Of a DNA stretch of 64,000 nt, positions 11,193 through 20,952 are shown one piece after another (positions within the stretch are counted from its first letter, which is position 1; each line of letters starts with the position of its first letter). A program made the position numbers and the translations under genes. Origin of the DNA: Altericroceibacterium xinjiangense. GTDB taxonomy: Bacteria; Pseudomonadota; Alphaproteobacteria; Sphingomonadales; Sphingomonadaceae. Location of the stretch: contig NZ_RSEK01000003.1 of the NCBI RefSeq assembly GCF_003958635.1, forward strand, positions 186,001 through 250,000. Direction: 5' to 3'. The notes beneath the pieces were generated by a model. It was not told where the DNA came from. It did no database searches and saw only the letters and a program-made list of their open reading frames with translations.

Positions 11193-12065
11193 CTACTCCA
11201 CGCGCGTGACGGTATAGCCGCGCTGGGTGAGCAAGGCAGGCAAGCCATCGTCCCACAGCATGTGCGCCGCGCCGACCGCGACGAACGGTCTGGCCCCGCT
11301 TTTCAGCATGGCATCGATCCGGCTGGCCCAGTTCCGGTTGCGTGCGGAAAGCAGCTTTTCGCGCAGCCCCGGATCGGTCAGGATTCCGACGGAGGACTGC
11401 CGCGCCAGCTCATCCAGATCGCCGGTGACCCACGCCCGCAGCCGCCCTTCGTTCGCGTCCAGTTCGGCATCGCGAGCAAGTCCGAGCAGCAGCGTTGCCT
11501 GTTCCGACGGCGTGAGAGTATCGAACACGCGGTACTGCGCTGCATAGCTTTCGAGCCCGACAACGGGGTCCTTGCCCTCCAGCAACACGGTGTCCACGCC
11601 TTCTCCGCCGTCGGAGCGGCGGGCGGCATTGGCGAGCCGCAGCGCGGCGGCCCAAGTCTCCAGATCGGTGAAGTCGTCGTCATCCCTTCCGGCGCGCTCC
11701 ATGAAGGCGTGCAGCGCAGCGCGGTCGGAAGCCGGGACGCGGGCCGAAAGCGGCGGCAGGCCCGGTGTGCGCGCGACTTCGTCGAAGGCTGCGCGGGCTG
11801 CGTCCCTTCGCCCGAGATTGGCGATCTCCACCACCAGCCGGTCCGCGGACCGGAGCGCTTGCTCGACGGCTTGCGTCTGCCAGGCGACGCTGCTCGGCAG
11901 CGCATGAACCGTCCCGAACAGCCAGCCCTTTGCCCCGTCCGGGCCGGTGACTTCCCACAAGGCGGGGGAGGGAGGTGGCCAGTCCTCGCGCGGGCCGCCG
12001 CACGCGGCCAGCAGGAATGCGGCTGCGAAGAACAGGAAACGCTCGATCACCCGGCGGCCGTTCAT
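11193..12065 (-). CDS. TraB/GumN family lipoprotein (second of tandem pair)
   Basis: 290 residues from the ATG at 12065, which overlaps the stop of the preceding paralogue as ATGA. A hydrophobic stretch ends in the lipobox LLAAC, predicting a lipid-anchored periplasmic protein. The TraB/GumN (TIKI-like) fold is marked by two G-x-x-H motifs: FGTVHALP near the N-terminus and VGAAHML near the C-terminus, with VVEIANL between. These residues chelate metal in the TIKI proteases; bacterial members are presumed metalloproteases but lack known substrates. A longer start (12209) would reach into the neighbouring gene and is rejected. Confidence 0.85.
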   Translation of the reverse strand: MNGRRVIERFLFFAAAFLLAACGGPREDWPPPSPALWEVTGPDGAKGWLFGTVHALPSSVAWQTQAVEQALRSADRLVVEIANLGRRDAARAAFDEVARTPGLPPLSARVPASDRAALHAFMERAGRDDDDFTDLETWAAALRLANAARRSDGGEGVDTVLLEGKDPVVGLESYAAQYRVFDTLTPSEQATLLLGLARDAELDANEGRLRAWVTGDLDELARQSSVGILTDPGLREKLLSARNRNWASRIDAMLKSGARPFVAVGAAHMLWDDGLPALLTQRGYTVTRVE

Positions 12066-13000
12066 TCGGCGACGGGTTGTTCGACCACTCTGGCGGTCGT
12101 GATCCCCCGGGCCTTCAGTTGATCCTGCACGCTGCCCTTCCCGGCGAGGTGTCCCGCGCCAACGGCGACGAAGACGGTTCCGGGCTGCTGGAGGCGCCGA
12201 TCGATCCACTCCGCCCAGTTCGCGTTGCGCCGGGTCAGCAAGCGATCCCGCAGTACCGGATCGTCAATTTCCGCATTGAGCAGTCGGGCCAGGGCGTTGG
12301 CATCGCCCTCAAGCCACCGGGCGACCATCTCGGCAACAGTCTCGCCCACCATGTTCAACGAAGTGACCGTCTGGTTGAGGAAAGACACCTGAGCAGCCAT
12401 CGGTAGGCCGTCGAACAATTCGATCTGCTGCTCCACCGTTTCGAGCGCGGACATCTTCTTGCCCGGAGCATCCCGGCTCAGCACCATCTCCACGCCGCTT
12501 TCCGCCCCGAACCCCGCCTTTGCGAGCGGCAGGACCGACAGCATCATCGCGGCGTACCACGGCTTGAACCGGTCGAGGGCTTCGACCGGAAGGCCAAGGG
12601 ACACGAGCGTCTCCTCGAACAGGATGCGGTCCGCCTTGCTCATCAAGCCGCGCAGGCTCTGCCCCTTCGGCAGCTGGGCACGGGCAAGCAGTTCCTGCTG
12701 CATTGCGCCGGTGTCCCCCACCGATACTTCCGTCACGAGTTCGTCGGAAACGGCAAACGCATGCTGGACCGGCCCCTTGAACCAGTCGACGTCGCTGGGG
12801 AGGGAGTGAACCGTCCCGAACAGATAGATCGTAGTGTCGGCGTCGGAGACCGCCCACAAGGCTGGCCCCGGCGGGTACTGCTGCGCTTCGGCCGTGGTGG
12901 CGGAATCCACAAACGTGGCGCAGCCCGGCAAGCCCAGCAGGGACAGCGCGGCCAGCGGACGAAACAGTAGGCGTGCCAGAAAGGGCATCTGCGAAAACAT
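12062..13000 (-). CDS. TraB/GumN family lipoprotein (first of tandem pair)
   Basis: 312 residues; an alternative ATG at 12988 (MPFLARLLF) would trim four residues. The N-terminus has a hydrophobic core and the lipobox LPGC. It shares with its downstream neighbour the order PALWAVSDAD, FGTVHSLPSDVDW, VTEVSV, a long helical middle (LSRDAPGKKMSALETVEQQI) and FVAVGAGHLAG near the end, so the two genes are diverged paralogues. It is the first gene of a two-gene unit divergent from glyQ. Confidence 0.87.
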   Translation of the reverse strand: MFSQMPFLARLLFRPLAALSLLGLPGCATFVDSATTAEAQQYPPGPALWAVSDADTTIYLFGTVHSLPSDVDWFKGPVQHAFAVSDELVTEVSVGDTGAMQQELLARAQLPKGQSLRGLMSKADRILFEETLVSLGLPVEALDRFKPWYAAMMLSVLPLAKAGFGAESGVEMVLSRDAPGKKMSALETVEQQIELFDGLPMAAQVSFLNQTVTSLNMVGETVAEMVARWLEGDANALARLLNAEIDDPVLRDRLLTRRNANWAEWIDRRLQQPGTVFVAVGAGHLAGKGSVQDQLKARGITTARVVEQPVAE

Positions 13001-13123
13001 CCTGCGATGAACGGGCTGCTATGTAGGACGAATTGTTGAGCAGCGGTAGCGTTCCCGAGACGTTTCCCCCCGCCCATGCGCAACCATTGACGCTCTGTTG
13101 CCCATAAGCCATGGCGCCGGACC

Positions 13124-14023
13124 ATGAACGGCACCTCGCGCCCCGGTTTCCAGCAGATGATCCTGACGCTCCACGACTACTGGAGCCGCCAGGGATGCCT
13201 GATCCTGCAGCCCTACGACATGCGGATGGGCGCAGGCACCTTCCACACCGCGACGACGCTGCGCGCGCTCGGCCCCGAGCCGTGGAACGCTGCTTTCGTC
13301 CAGCCTTGCCGCCGCCCGACGGACGGTCGCTACGGCGAAAACCCGAACCGGCTGCAGCACTACTACCAGTACCAGGTGATCCTGAAGCCGAGCCCGCCGG
13401 ACTTGCAGGAGCTTTACCTGAAAAGTCTGGAGCTGATCGGAATCGACCCGTTGAAGCATGACATCCGCTTCGTGGAAGATGACTGGGAATCGCCCACGCT
13501 CGGCGCGTGGGGCCTCGGCTGGGAAGTCTGGTGCGACGGGATGGAAGTGACCCAGTTCACCTATTTCCAGCAAATGGGCGGGTTCGACTGCAAGCCGGTG
13601 GCCGGCGAACTGACCTACGGCTTGGAACGGCTGGCGATGTACATCCAGAACGTCGACAGCGTCTATGATCTCGATTTCGACGGACGCGGCACGACCTACG
13701 GCCACGTGTTCCTCGAGAACGAACGGCAGATGAGCGCGTGGAACTTCGAGGTCGCCGATACGGACGCCTTGTTCGACTTGTTCAACAAGGCGGAAGCCGA
13801 ATGCCGCAACGCGCTGGACGCGAACCTGCCGATCCCGGCTTATGAACAAGCCGTCGAGGCGAGCCACATCTTCAACCTGCTGCAGGCGCGCGGCGTCATC
13901 AGCGTGCAGGAACGCGCCAGCTACATGGGCCGGGTGCGCGATCTCGCCCGCGGATCGTGCGAGGCCTACATGGCCCGGGAATCCGACCGCTGGGCGCGTG
14001 ACTTTCCGGAGTGGGCGGCATGA
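13124..14023 (+). CDS. glyQ: Glycyl-tRNA synthetase alpha subunit
   Basis: 299 residues. GlyQ holds the class II catalytic core of the tetrameric (alpha2beta2) bacterial GlyRS, which charges tRNA-Gly. Signatures are the start [57 protein letters not shown] and [14 protein letters not shown]. It overlaps glyS by four bases (ATGA), as expected for equimolar subunits. Confidence 0.98.
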   Translation: MNGTSRPGFQQMILTLHDYWSRQGCLILQPYDMRMGAGTFHTATTLRALGPEPWNAAFVQPCRRPTDGRYGENPNRLQHYYQYQVILKPSPPDLQELYLKSLELIGIDPLKHDIRFVEDDWESPTLGAWGLGWEVWCDGMEVTQFTYFQQMGGFDCKPVAGELTYGLERLAMYIQNVDSVYDLDFDGRGTTYGHVFLENERQMSAWNFEVADTDALFDLFNKAEAECRNALDANLPIPAYEQAVEASHIFNLLQARGVISVQERASYMGRVRDLARGSCEAYMARESDRWARDFPEWAA

Positions 14024-16224
14024 CGGATTTCCTGCTTGAACTGCGCTGCGAAGAAATTCCCGCCCGGATGCAGGCGGGCGCGCGCAAAGATCTTGGAAAG
14101 CTGTTCGGCAAGGAAATGCAGGCCGCCGGCGTCCCCGTGGGGGCTGTCATGGTCTGGTCCACCCCGCGCCGCCTTGCACTGATCGCACGCGATCTGCCGG
14201 AAAGCACCGAGTCGGTTCGGGAAGAAACCAAGGGGCCGCGTACCAGCGCGCCGCCGCAGGCGCTCGAAGGTTTCCTGCGCAAGACCGGCTTGACGCAGGA
14301 CCAGCTTGAAGACCGCGACGGCGTCTATTTCGCCGTGGTGGAAAAGCCCGGCCGGCCGGTGCGTGACGTGCTGGCGGAGGCGATCCCCGCGATCGTCCGC
14401 GCGTTTCCGTGGCCAAAATCGATGCGCTGGGGCGACGCCTCGCTCAGTACCGAATCCCTGCGCTGGGTGCGCCCGTTGTCGGGGATCGTGGCGATCTTCG
14501 GAGAAGACCTGGTCGAGTGCACGGTCGGTGAAATCGAAAGCGGCTATGCCACGCTCGGCCATCGCTTCCACCATGAAGGACCGATCACCATCGGCGGGGC
14601 GGACGATTACCAGGGGAAGCTGCGCGCTTGCCACGTGATCGTCGACCATGCGGAGCGAGAAGCGATGATCCGCGAAGGCGCGACCAGGGCTGCTGCCGAG
14701 GTCGGACTTGAGCTTGTCCCCGACGAAGGACTGGTGATCGAGAACGCCGGGCTGACGGAATGGCCGGTGCCGCTGCTCGGCCGGTTCGACGTGGAATTCC
14801 TCGAAGTCCCGCCTGAAGTCATCCAGCTGACGGCGCGGACGAACCAGAAGTATTTCGTCTGCGAAAAGGACGGAAAGCTCGCAAACGCGTTCGTCTGCAC
14901 CGCAAACATTGGCGCGCCCGACGGCGGGGAAGCCATCGTCGCCGGCAACCGCAAGGTCCTCGCCGCCCGTCTGTCCGATGCCCGCTTCTTCTGGGAGCAG
15001 GACCGAAAGAAGGCGCTGGACCAGCACGCGGAAGGGCTGAAGCGGATCACCTTCCACGAAAAGCTCGGCACCGTGGCCGACAAGGTGGAACGCGTGGCGA
15101 AGCTCGCCCGCTGGCTGGCGGAAGAAGGGATCGTCCAGGGTGCGAACCCGGGTCTCGCCGAACAGGCCGCAAGGCTGGCGAAGGCCGATCTCGTCACCGA
15201 AATGGTCGGCGAATTCCCTGAACTTCAGGGGCTTATGGGCGGATACTACGCCCGCGCCGAAGGTTTGCCGGATGAAGTCGCCGGCGCGATCCGCGATCAC
15301 TACAAGCCGGTTGGGCAGGGCGACGACGTCCCCACCGCGCCGGTGACGGTGGCGGTCAGCCTTGCGGACAAGCTGGACACGCTGGTCAGCTTCTTCGTGA
15401 TCAAGGAGCGGCCCACGGGTTCGCGCGATCCGTTCGCGCTCCGGCGAGCGGCGCTCGGCATCATCGAGATCATTCTTCGCAGCGGCCTGCGGCTGGAGCT
15501 GGATTACGCGACGTACCGGGCCGGTCAAATGCTCAAGCAGCAGATGGAAGGCGTTCTACCGGCGGAACAGCACTATGACTGGATCCGCGAGAACTTGCCT
15601 GCCGAACTGTTTCTGGCGGTTCCGGAATTCTTCGTCGATCGCCTGAAGGTGCAGCAGCGCGAAGCTGGCGTCCGGCACGATCTGATCGATGCCGTCTTCA
15701 AGCTTGAGGAACGCAAGGACGAGATTGTCGGAAATCTCGCGCGCGTCCATGCCTTGCAGAACTTCGTCGGGACAGAGGACGGCACCAACCTGCTCGCCGC
15801 GTACAAGCGAGCGGCCAACATCCTGAAGAAGGAAAACTGGGAAGGCCACGAAGCCGAGGTGGCGCGGACCGGAGAGGAAGACCCGCTGGCGCTGGTCGAT
15901 GATCCCGATCTTGCTCCGATCATCGCGGCCAAGATGGCCGAGCGGAAGGCGCCCGGCCTTTCCTATACCCCCGACGCGGCCGAAGAAGCGCTGATCGAAG
16001 CACTCGACGCAGCCGAGCCGAAAGCTGCCGCCGCCATCGAAACGGAAGATTTCGAAACGGCCATGGCTGCGCTCGCGTCCCTCCGCGCCCCGATCGATCG
16101 CTTCTTCGAAGAGGTGACGGTCAACGCCGAAGACCAGTCAAAACGCGCCGCCCGCTTGGGACTACTTGCGCGTTTCCGTGCTGCGGTGCACAAAGTGGCC
16201 GATTTCTCGCACATCGAGGGATAG
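14020..16224 (+). CDS. glyS: Glycyl-tRNA synthetase beta subunit
   Basis: 734 residues from the ATG at 14020 within the overlap with glyQ (an upstream GTG at 14011 would add three residues). The start [18 protein letters not shown] is typical. Later are [41 protein letters not shown], and the HD-domain-like [14 protein letters not shown]. The C-terminal tRNA anticodon-binding part spans roughly the last 150 residues ([31 protein letters not shown]). It acts with GlyQ in tRNA recognition. Confidence 0.98.
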   Translation: MTDFLLELRCEEIPARMQAGARKDLGKLFGKEMQAAGVPVGAVMVWSTPRRLALIARDLPESTESVREETKGPRTSAPPQALEGFLRKTGLTQDQLEDRDGVYFAVVEKPGRPVRDVLAEAIPAIVRAFPWPKSMRWGDASLSTESLRWVRPLSGIVAIFGEDLVECTVGEIESGYATLGHRFHHEGPITIGGADDYQGKLRACHVIVDHAEREAMIREGATRAAAEVGLELVPDEGLVIENAGLTEWPVPLLGRFDVEFLEVPPEVIQLTARTNQKYFVCEKDGKLANAFVCTANIGAPDGGEAIVAGNRKVLAARLSDARFFWEQDRKKALDQHAEGLKRITFHEKLGTVADKVERVAKLARWLAEEGIVQGANPGLAEQAARLAKADLVTEMVGEFPELQGLMGGYYARAEGLPDEVAGAIRDHYKPVGQGDDVPTAPVTVAVSLADKLDTLVSFFVIKERPTGSRDPFALRRAALGIIEIILRSGLRLELDYATYRAGQMLKQQMEGVLPAEQHYDWIRENLPAELFLAVPEFFVDRLKVQQREAGVRHDLIDAVFKLEERKDEIVGNLARVHALQNFVGTEDGTNLLAAYKRAANILKKENWEGHEAEVARTGEEDPLALVDDPDLAPIIAAKMAERKAPGLSYTPDAAEEALIEALDAAEPKAAAAIETEDFETAMAALASLRAPIDRFFEEVTVNAEDQSKRAARLGLLARFRAAVHKVADFSHIEG

Positions 16225-16294
16225 AATATTTCTTTTTCCTGAAAGCGGGAAAGTGTCACCTACAGGCCCTTTTCGGCAAGGATAACAACGGCAT

Positions 16295-16334
16295 GACACG
16301 CATGACGCGTCCTGTAGGACGTGTCATGCGTGTC
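16295..16334. promoter_or_regulatory. 40-bp near-perfect palindrome upstream of ppdK
   Basis: GACACGCATGAC (16295-16306) and GTCATGCGTGTC (16323-16334) are perfect reverse complements. The interior TCCT-GT-AGGA is also paired, with only a G-T wobble between, so nearly the whole 40 bases folds into one stem. It ends 17 bases before the ppdK ATG. The related octamer CCTACAGG sits at 16259-16266. No T-run follows, so a terminator for glyS is possible but not typical; an operator or mRNA leader hairpin is equally likely. Confidence 0.6.
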
Positions 16335-16351
16335 AACTCGGGAGCAAACTG

Positions 16352-19015
16352 ATGCAGACGGTCTACACCTTTGGCGGCGGCGTCAGCCACGACGATTCGC
16401 GCACTCGGGACAAGACCATCACCGGCGGCAAGGGCGCAAACCTTGCTGAGATGGCTGCAATCGGCCTGCCGGTTCCTCCGGGTTTCACCATCACGACCGA
16501 GGAATGCCTGCGCTACCTGCGGCAGGGGCACGACTTTTCGCAGCAGCTTCGCGCCGATGTTGCCGAAGCCCTGCGCCACATCGAACAGGCGGTCGGCAAG
16601 CAGTTCGGCGATCCGGCGGACCCGCTGCTCGTCTCCGTGCGTTCCGGCGCACGCGTTTCGATGCCCGGGATGATGGATACCGTCCTGAACCTCGGTCTCA
16701 ACGACGAAACCGTGCAGGGTCTTGCCGCGACTTCGGGCGATGACCGGTTTGCATGGGACTCCTATCGCCGGTTCATCCAGATGTATTCCGACGTCGTACT
16801 CGGGCTCGATCATGGCCAGTTCGAGGAAGCGCTGGAAGTCGCCAAGGAAGACCAGGGCTTCTACGCCGACACGGAACTGAGCGCGAGCGACTGGCAAGCG
16901 TTGGTATCCCAGTACAAGGACATCGTGGCGAAGGAACTGGGCAAGCCGTTCCCGCAGGACGTGCAGGACCAGCTCTGGGGCGCGATCGCGGCCGTGTTCA
17001 GCAGCTGGGATTCGGAACGCGCGAAAGTCTATCGCCGGCTCAACGACATTCCCGCCGACTGGGGCACGGCGGTCAACGTGCAGGCAATGGTGTTCGGCAA
17101 CATGGGCGATACCAGTGCCACCGGCGTCGCGTTTACCCGCGACCCGGCGACCGGGGAAAAGGCCTATTACGGCGAATACCTCGTCAACGCGCAGGGGGAA
17201 GACGTGGTCGCGGGTATCCGCACGCCGCAGTACCTGACGCGCGCAGCGCGGGAAAAGGCCGGGGCAAGCGCGCCTTCGATGGAGGAGGCGATGCCGGACG
17301 CGTTCGGGGAGCTTGCCCGCACTTTCGAGCTGCTTGAACAGCACTACACCGACATGCAGGATATTGAGTTCACCGTGGAACGCGGCACGCTGTGGATGCT
17401 GCAGACCCGCAGCGGCAAGCGCACCGCCAAGGCCGCGCTCAAGCTGGCCGTGGACATGGTCGGTGAAGGCCTAATCGATGAGAAGACGGCGATCCGGCGT
17501 GTCGATCCGATGGCGCTCGACCAGTTGCTGCACCCGACGCTCGACCCCAAGGCCAAGCGTGACGTGCTGGCCAAGGGCCTGCCCGCTTCGCCGGGCGCTG
17601 CCTCAGGCGCAATCGTGCTCGATGCCGACACCGCCGAACAGCGTGCCTCGAAAGGCGAAGCGGTGATCCTCGTGCGGGTCGAGACAAGCCCGGAAGACAT
17701 CCACGGAATGCACGCGGCCAAGGGAATCCTGACCGCGCGCGGCGGAATGACGAGTCACGCGGCAGTGGTCGCGCGGGGGATGGGGCGGCCGTGCGTCTCC
17801 GGGGCGTCATCGGTCTCGATCGATCTCAAGACGCGCCGCTTGCGCATCGGCAGCCGGGAACTGGCCGAAGGCGACGTGATCACGCTCGACGGATCGACCG
17901 GGGAAGTGATGGCAGGGGAAGTGCCGACGCTTGAGCCGGAACTGGTCGGCGATTTCGGCACGCTGATGGAGTGGGCCGACAAGCATCGCCGGATGAAGGT
18001 GCGGACCAATGCGGAAACGCCGCAGGATTGCCGCGTGGCGCGCCAGTTCGGCGCGGAGGGCATCGGCCTTGCCCGTACCGAGCACATGTTCTTCGACGCC
18101 AGCCGGATCAGCGCAGTGCGCGAAATGATCCTGAGCGAGAACGAGGCGGGACGGCGCCAGGCGCTGGAAAAGCTTCTGCCGGAACAGCGCGCCGACTTCA
18201 CCGAGATCTTTGAAGTCATGGCGGGGCTGCCCTGCACGATCCGCCTGCTCGATCCCCCACTGCACGAATTCCTTCCGCACGAGGATCAGGAATTCGCCGA
18301 TCTGGCCGCCATTGTAGGCCAGGATGCAGAACAGCTGAAGCGGCGGGCAGCCGAACTCCACGAATTCAACCCGATGCTGGGCCACCGCGGCTGCCGTCTC
18401 GGCATCACCTATCCCGAGATTTACGAGATGCAGGCCCGCGCGATTTTCGAGGCGGCGTGCGATGTCGCGCAAAGCAGCGGGGAAGCCCCGGTGCCGGAAG
18501 TGATGATCCCGCTGGTCGCGACCCGGAAGGAAGTGGCGATCCTCAAGACGCTGATCGACCGGACGGCGGCGACAGTGTTCGAGGAAAAGGGGACCACGCT
18601 GCGCTATCTTGTCGGGACGATGATCGAGCTACCGCGGGCTGCGCTGGCGGCAGGCGAGATCGCCGAGGAAGCGGAATTCTTCTCCTTCGGGACGAACGAC
18701 CTGACGCAGACCACGCTTGGCGTCAGCCGGGACGATGCCGGACGGTTCCTGTCCGCCTATGTCGAACAAGGAATCTACCCGCGCGATCCGTTCGTCAGCC
18801 TGGACATCGAAGGCGTTGGCGAACTGGTCAAGCTCGCCGCAAGCCGGGGACGGGAAACCCGCTCCGCCATCAAGCTCGGCATCTGCGGGGAACACGGCGG
18901 CGATCCGGCGAGCATCGCCTTCTGCGAAACCGTCGGCCTCGATTACGTCAGCGCTTCGCCCTACCGCGTGCCGATCGCGCGGCTGGCGGCAGCGCAGGCG
19001 GCCTTGCAGGAGTAG
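16352..19015 (+). CDS. ppdK: Pyruvate, phosphate dikinase
   Basis: 887 residues. PPDK interconverts pyruvate, ATP and phosphate with phosphoenolpyruvate, AMP and diphosphate. The N-terminal ATP-grasp region starts TFGGGVSHDD, then GGKGANLAEMAAIGLPVPPG and RSGARVSMPGMMDTVLNLG. The phosphohistidine domain has GGMTSHAAVVARGMGRP, with catalytic His469. The C-terminal PEP/pyruvate TIM barrel includes GTNDLTQTTLGVSRDDAGRF and catalytic Cys845 in ICGEHGGDP. The length is normal. A ribosome site CGGGAG (16339-16344) lies seven bases before the ATG. The preceding palindrome and TGTCA-type half-sites suggest specific control. Confidence 0.98.
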   Translation: MQTVYTFGGGVSHDDSRTRDKTITGGKGANLAEMAAIGLPVPPGFTITTEECLRYLRQGHDFSQQLRADVAEALRHIEQAVGKQFGDPADPLLVSVRSGARVSMPGMMDTVLNLGLNDETVQGLAATSGDDRFAWDSYRRFIQMYSDVVLGLDHGQFEEALEVAKEDQGFYADTELSASDWQALVSQYKDIVAKELGKPFPQDVQDQLWGAIAAVFSSWDSERAKVYRRLNDIPADWGTAVNVQAMVFGNMGDTSATGVAFTRDPATGEKAYYGEYLVNAQGEDVVAGIRTPQYLTRAAREKAGASAPSMEEAMPDAFGELARTFELLEQHYTDMQDIEFTVERGTLWMLQTRSGKRTAKAALKLAVDMVGEGLIDEKTAIRRVDPMALDQLLHPTLDPKAKRDVLAKGLPASPGAASGAIVLDADTAEQRASKGEAVILVRVETSPEDIHGMHAAKGILTARGGMTSHAAVVARGMGRPCVSGASSVSIDLKTRRLRIGSRELAEGDVITLDGSTGEVMAGEVPTLEPELVGDFGTLMEWADKHRRMKVRTNAETPQDCRVARQFGAEGIGLARTEHMFFDASRISAVREMILSENEAGRRQALEKLLPEQRADFTEIFEVMAGLPCTIRLLDPPLHEFLPHEDQEFADLAAIVGQDAEQLKRRAAELHEFNPMLGHRGCRLGITYPEIYEMQARAIFEAACDVAQSSGEAPVPEVMIPLVATRKEVAILKTLIDRTAATVFEEKGTTLRYLVGTMIELPRAALAAGEIAEEAEFFSFGTNDLTQTTLGVSRDDAGRFLSAYVEQGIYPRDPFVSLDIEGVGELVKLAASRGRETRSAIKLGICGEHGGDPASIAFCETVGLDYVSASPYRVPIARLAAAQAALQE

Positions 19016-19030
19016 GGGGCCCGGGTGGCG

Positions 19031-19795
19031 CTAGCGCCACCCGCTCAGCGTCAGGATCTCGAACGTCTCGGTCACCCGGCCATCCGCGTCGGCGACTTGC
19101 AGAAAGGCCGCGCGTGCCCGGTCAAGGCCGGCACGGCCGATTGCCGGGGCAGGGGAGGCAAGTACGCTGCCCAGCCCTTGGGCGCGCAAGTCCTCGACCA
19201 GCCGGTCGAGCGATCCATAGCGCACCCGCAGCGTCCGGCTGTCTGAGACGGGCTTTGCCCACCCTGCACGCTGGAGCAGTTGCCCCCCGGCGCGCACGTC
19301 CACTTGCGGGTGGATCCGGGCGGCGGGCCGCTCCGCATCGGCGCTCAGCATTGCATCGCGCAGCACCGGCAGGCTTCCCGCCCCGACGAAGCTTGCCATC
19401 GCGAGGCCTCCGGGCGCCAGGGTGTTGCGCATGTGGATCAGCGCGCCGGGGAGGTCGTTCACCCGGTCGAGCGTTCCGAGGCTGACGGAGAGGTTGTAGC
19501 CGGAAAACGGCCACGGCTGTTCTTCGTCGAAGTCCTGCTCTCCTGTTCCAGGAACCGGATCGCCGCGGGTGACCGAGCAGCCCTGCGCCGTCAGTTGCCG
19601 GGACAGGTGGCCAGTCCAGTCCCCCACCACCAAGGCCGTCTTCGGCTCGTGCCGCAGAAACGACAGGCGGTCCAGCACGTCCTCCACCATGTCATCCAGA
19701 AGGAATCGGGCTGCGCCGGGGCGTTGCTGCAGGGCATGCATTCGGTGCCGGCTGGCGACCCGGCGTCGGGGCGAGAAGATGATCGGCAAGGCCAT
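19031..19795 (-). CDS. SAM-dependent methyltransferase, BioC/NDUFAF5-like
   Basis: 254 residues from the ATG at 19795, which has a perfect AGGAGG ribosome site. The start MALPIIFSPRRRVASRHRM and the segment LLDDMVEDVLDRLSFL resemble the family containing BioC and mitochondrial NDUFAF5. The SAM-binding region is TALVVGDWTGHLSR, weaker than the usual E/DxGxGxG; the post-I motif and VSLGTLDRVNDLPGAL follow, then LAPGGLAMASF. The substrate is unknown; the NDUFAF5 relatives modify a complex I subunit. The gene diverges from comF with 67 bases between starts and converges with ppdK. Confidence 0.85.
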   Translation of the reverse strand: MALPIIFSPRRRVASRHRMHALQQRPGAARFLLDDMVEDVLDRLSFLRHEPKTALVVGDWTGHLSRQLTAQGCSVTRGDPVPGTGEQDFDEEQPWPFSGYNLSVSLGTLDRVNDLPGALIHMRNTLAPGGLAMASFVGAGSLPVLRDAMLSADAERPAARIHPQVDVRAGGQLLQRAGWAKPVSDSRTLRVRYGSLDRLVEDLRAQGLGSVLASPAPAIGRAGLDRARAAFLQVADADGRVTETFEILTLSGWR

Positions 19796-19862
19796 CGTAA
19801 CCTCCTGCCGTCCCGGCCTGCTATCCGCAAGCCGCTTGCGGAACGAACGACGGCCCGGCAGC

Positions 19863-20606
19863 ATGGCTTCCGTGAAGCTCCTGCAGGCCGTCTCCCCCCT
19901 GATCGACCTTGTTTATCCGCCGCGCTGTCCGTTGTGCGGCGAAGGGCTTGCGATGCAGCAGGGCCTTTGCGGCACGTGTTGGGGAGAACTCGCGATCCCG
20001 GGAGAGCCCGCCTGTGCAACATGCCAGCGCCCGTTCGGCGACAGCGGAGTGCTGGACGGGGCGATCTGCGCGCCGTGTCTCGCAAACCCGCCACGTCATG
20101 ACGGCGTGACGGCCGGAACGCTCTACAACGATGCCGCGCGCAAGCTCGTGCTGTCGTACAAGCACGGCGGCCGGATAGCGTTGGCCCCGATGCTGGCGCG
20201 CCTCATGGCGGCACGATTGCCCGTACTCGAGGGGGATTGGATCGCGGTTCCGGTTCCGCTTCATCGGATGCGGTTATGGAAGCGCGGGTTCAATCAGTCG
20301 GCGCTGCTGGCGCGGGAAGTGGCGCGCCTTCGCGGAACCGGCTTGTGCGTCGATGGGCTAACCCGGCGCAAGGCGACCGTGCCGCTCGGCGGACTGGGCA
20401 AGACGGCGCGGGCGCGGGCGCTTTCCGGAGCTATCGCAATCACCCGCGCGCGATCGGACACGATCCAGGGCGCTCAGATCCTGTTGGTGGATGACGTGGT
20501 GACCAGCGGAGCGACGAGCGATGCCTGCGTTCGCGCGCTGAAGCAGGGCGGGGCAAGCGCGGTGCGGATCGTCTGCTTCGCCCGCGTTCTGGACGAAGCG
20601 CTCTGA
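19863..20606 (+). CDS. comF: ComF-family phosphoribosyltransferase
   Basis: 247 residues from the ATG at 19863. The N-terminal zinc region has CPLCGEG, CGTCWGEL, CATCQRPF and CAPC; the C-terminal half is a type I phosphoribosyltransferase fold with the PRPP-binding loop ILLVDDVVTSGAT. The central motif VPVPLHRMRLWKRGFNQSALLA is diagnostic in its parts (VPVPLH, RGFNQ). In competent bacteria ComF supports DNA uptake; in most proteobacteria its role is not defined. It is divergent from the methyltransferase gene, the usual sphingomonad arrangement. A strong hairpin follows at 20642-20665. Confidence 0.92.
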   Translation: MASVKLLQAVSPLIDLVYPPRCPLCGEGLAMQQGLCGTCWGELAIPGEPACATCQRPFGDSGVLDGAICAPCLANPPRHDGVTAGTLYNDAARKLVLSYKHGGRIALAPMLARLMAARLPVLEGDWIAVPVPLHRMRLWKRGFNQSALLAREVARLRGTGLCVDGLTRRKATVPLGGLGKTARARALSGAIAITRARSDTIQGAQILLVDDVVTSGATSDACVRALKQGGASAVRIVCFARVLDEAL

Positions 20607-20633
20607 GCGCGAACTCGTGGATGAGGCCGCCCG

Positions 20634-20815
20634 GAGTCAAAACGCCCGGGGAATACCCCGGGCGTCAGCGTGACGATCGTCTTTAGGGCCGGCTCACGAA
20701 CCTTCGGCGCCGCCCCTGTCGGCGCCTGACCCAACCTCATGTTCGGCTTCCCTTTGCGGGATAGCCACGAGACCCCTGTACCTTGGCTCTACCGGCCTGG
20801 CCGGTTCGGCTAGCA
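20634..20815 (-). ncRNA. Candidate structured RNA between comF and hisI
   Basis: Read on the minus strand, this gap folds into successive hairpins. GGCT-a-TCCC/GGGA-AGCC (20768-20747) is embedded in an outer CTCGT/ATGAG pairing. GGCGCC pairs with GGCGCC across ACAGGGGCG (about 20724-20704). Last comes ACGCCCGGGG/CCCCGGGCGT (20665-20642) followed by TTTT. Only the minus strand has the T-run, and no convincing minus-strand protein gene ends here, so an RNA gene of about 150-190 bases is proposed. The 5' end is not determined and no strong promoter is evident. I could not match it to 6S, SRP, RNase P or tmRNA signatures. It converges on comF. Confidence 0.4.
20637..20665 (-). terminator. Intrinsic terminator reading on the minus strand
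   Basis: A perfect 10-bp stem (20642-20651 with 20656-20665) with a four-base loop, followed on the minus strand by TTTTGACT. On the plus strand, downstream of comF, no T-run follows, so the minus direction is favoured, although the hairpin may also shield the comF mRNA end. Confidence 0.75.
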
Positions 20816-20952
20816 AACCGTCTTCCGGTCCGCACGGCAGTCATCCCATTGAAGGGGCCGCGACAAAAGAGGGTACGGGCGAAACAGTGGATTTTGGAAC
20901 CCATCTGTGGTTATCGTGCAACAAGGCCGGACTGCCGCACGCACACTCCGGA

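Noticed and set aside
20474-20740. Minus-strand frame overlapping the end of comF with a ribosome-like AGGGA before its ATG
   Set aside because: It runs through the terminator hairpin and antisense into comF, and shows no family resemblance.
20607-20886. Identity of the comF-hisI RNA as 6S, SRP, RNase P or tmRNA
   Set aside because: SRP core (GGTCAGG...GGAAGC) is missing, no RNase P or tmRNA landmarks, and the end pairing expected of 6S was not found.
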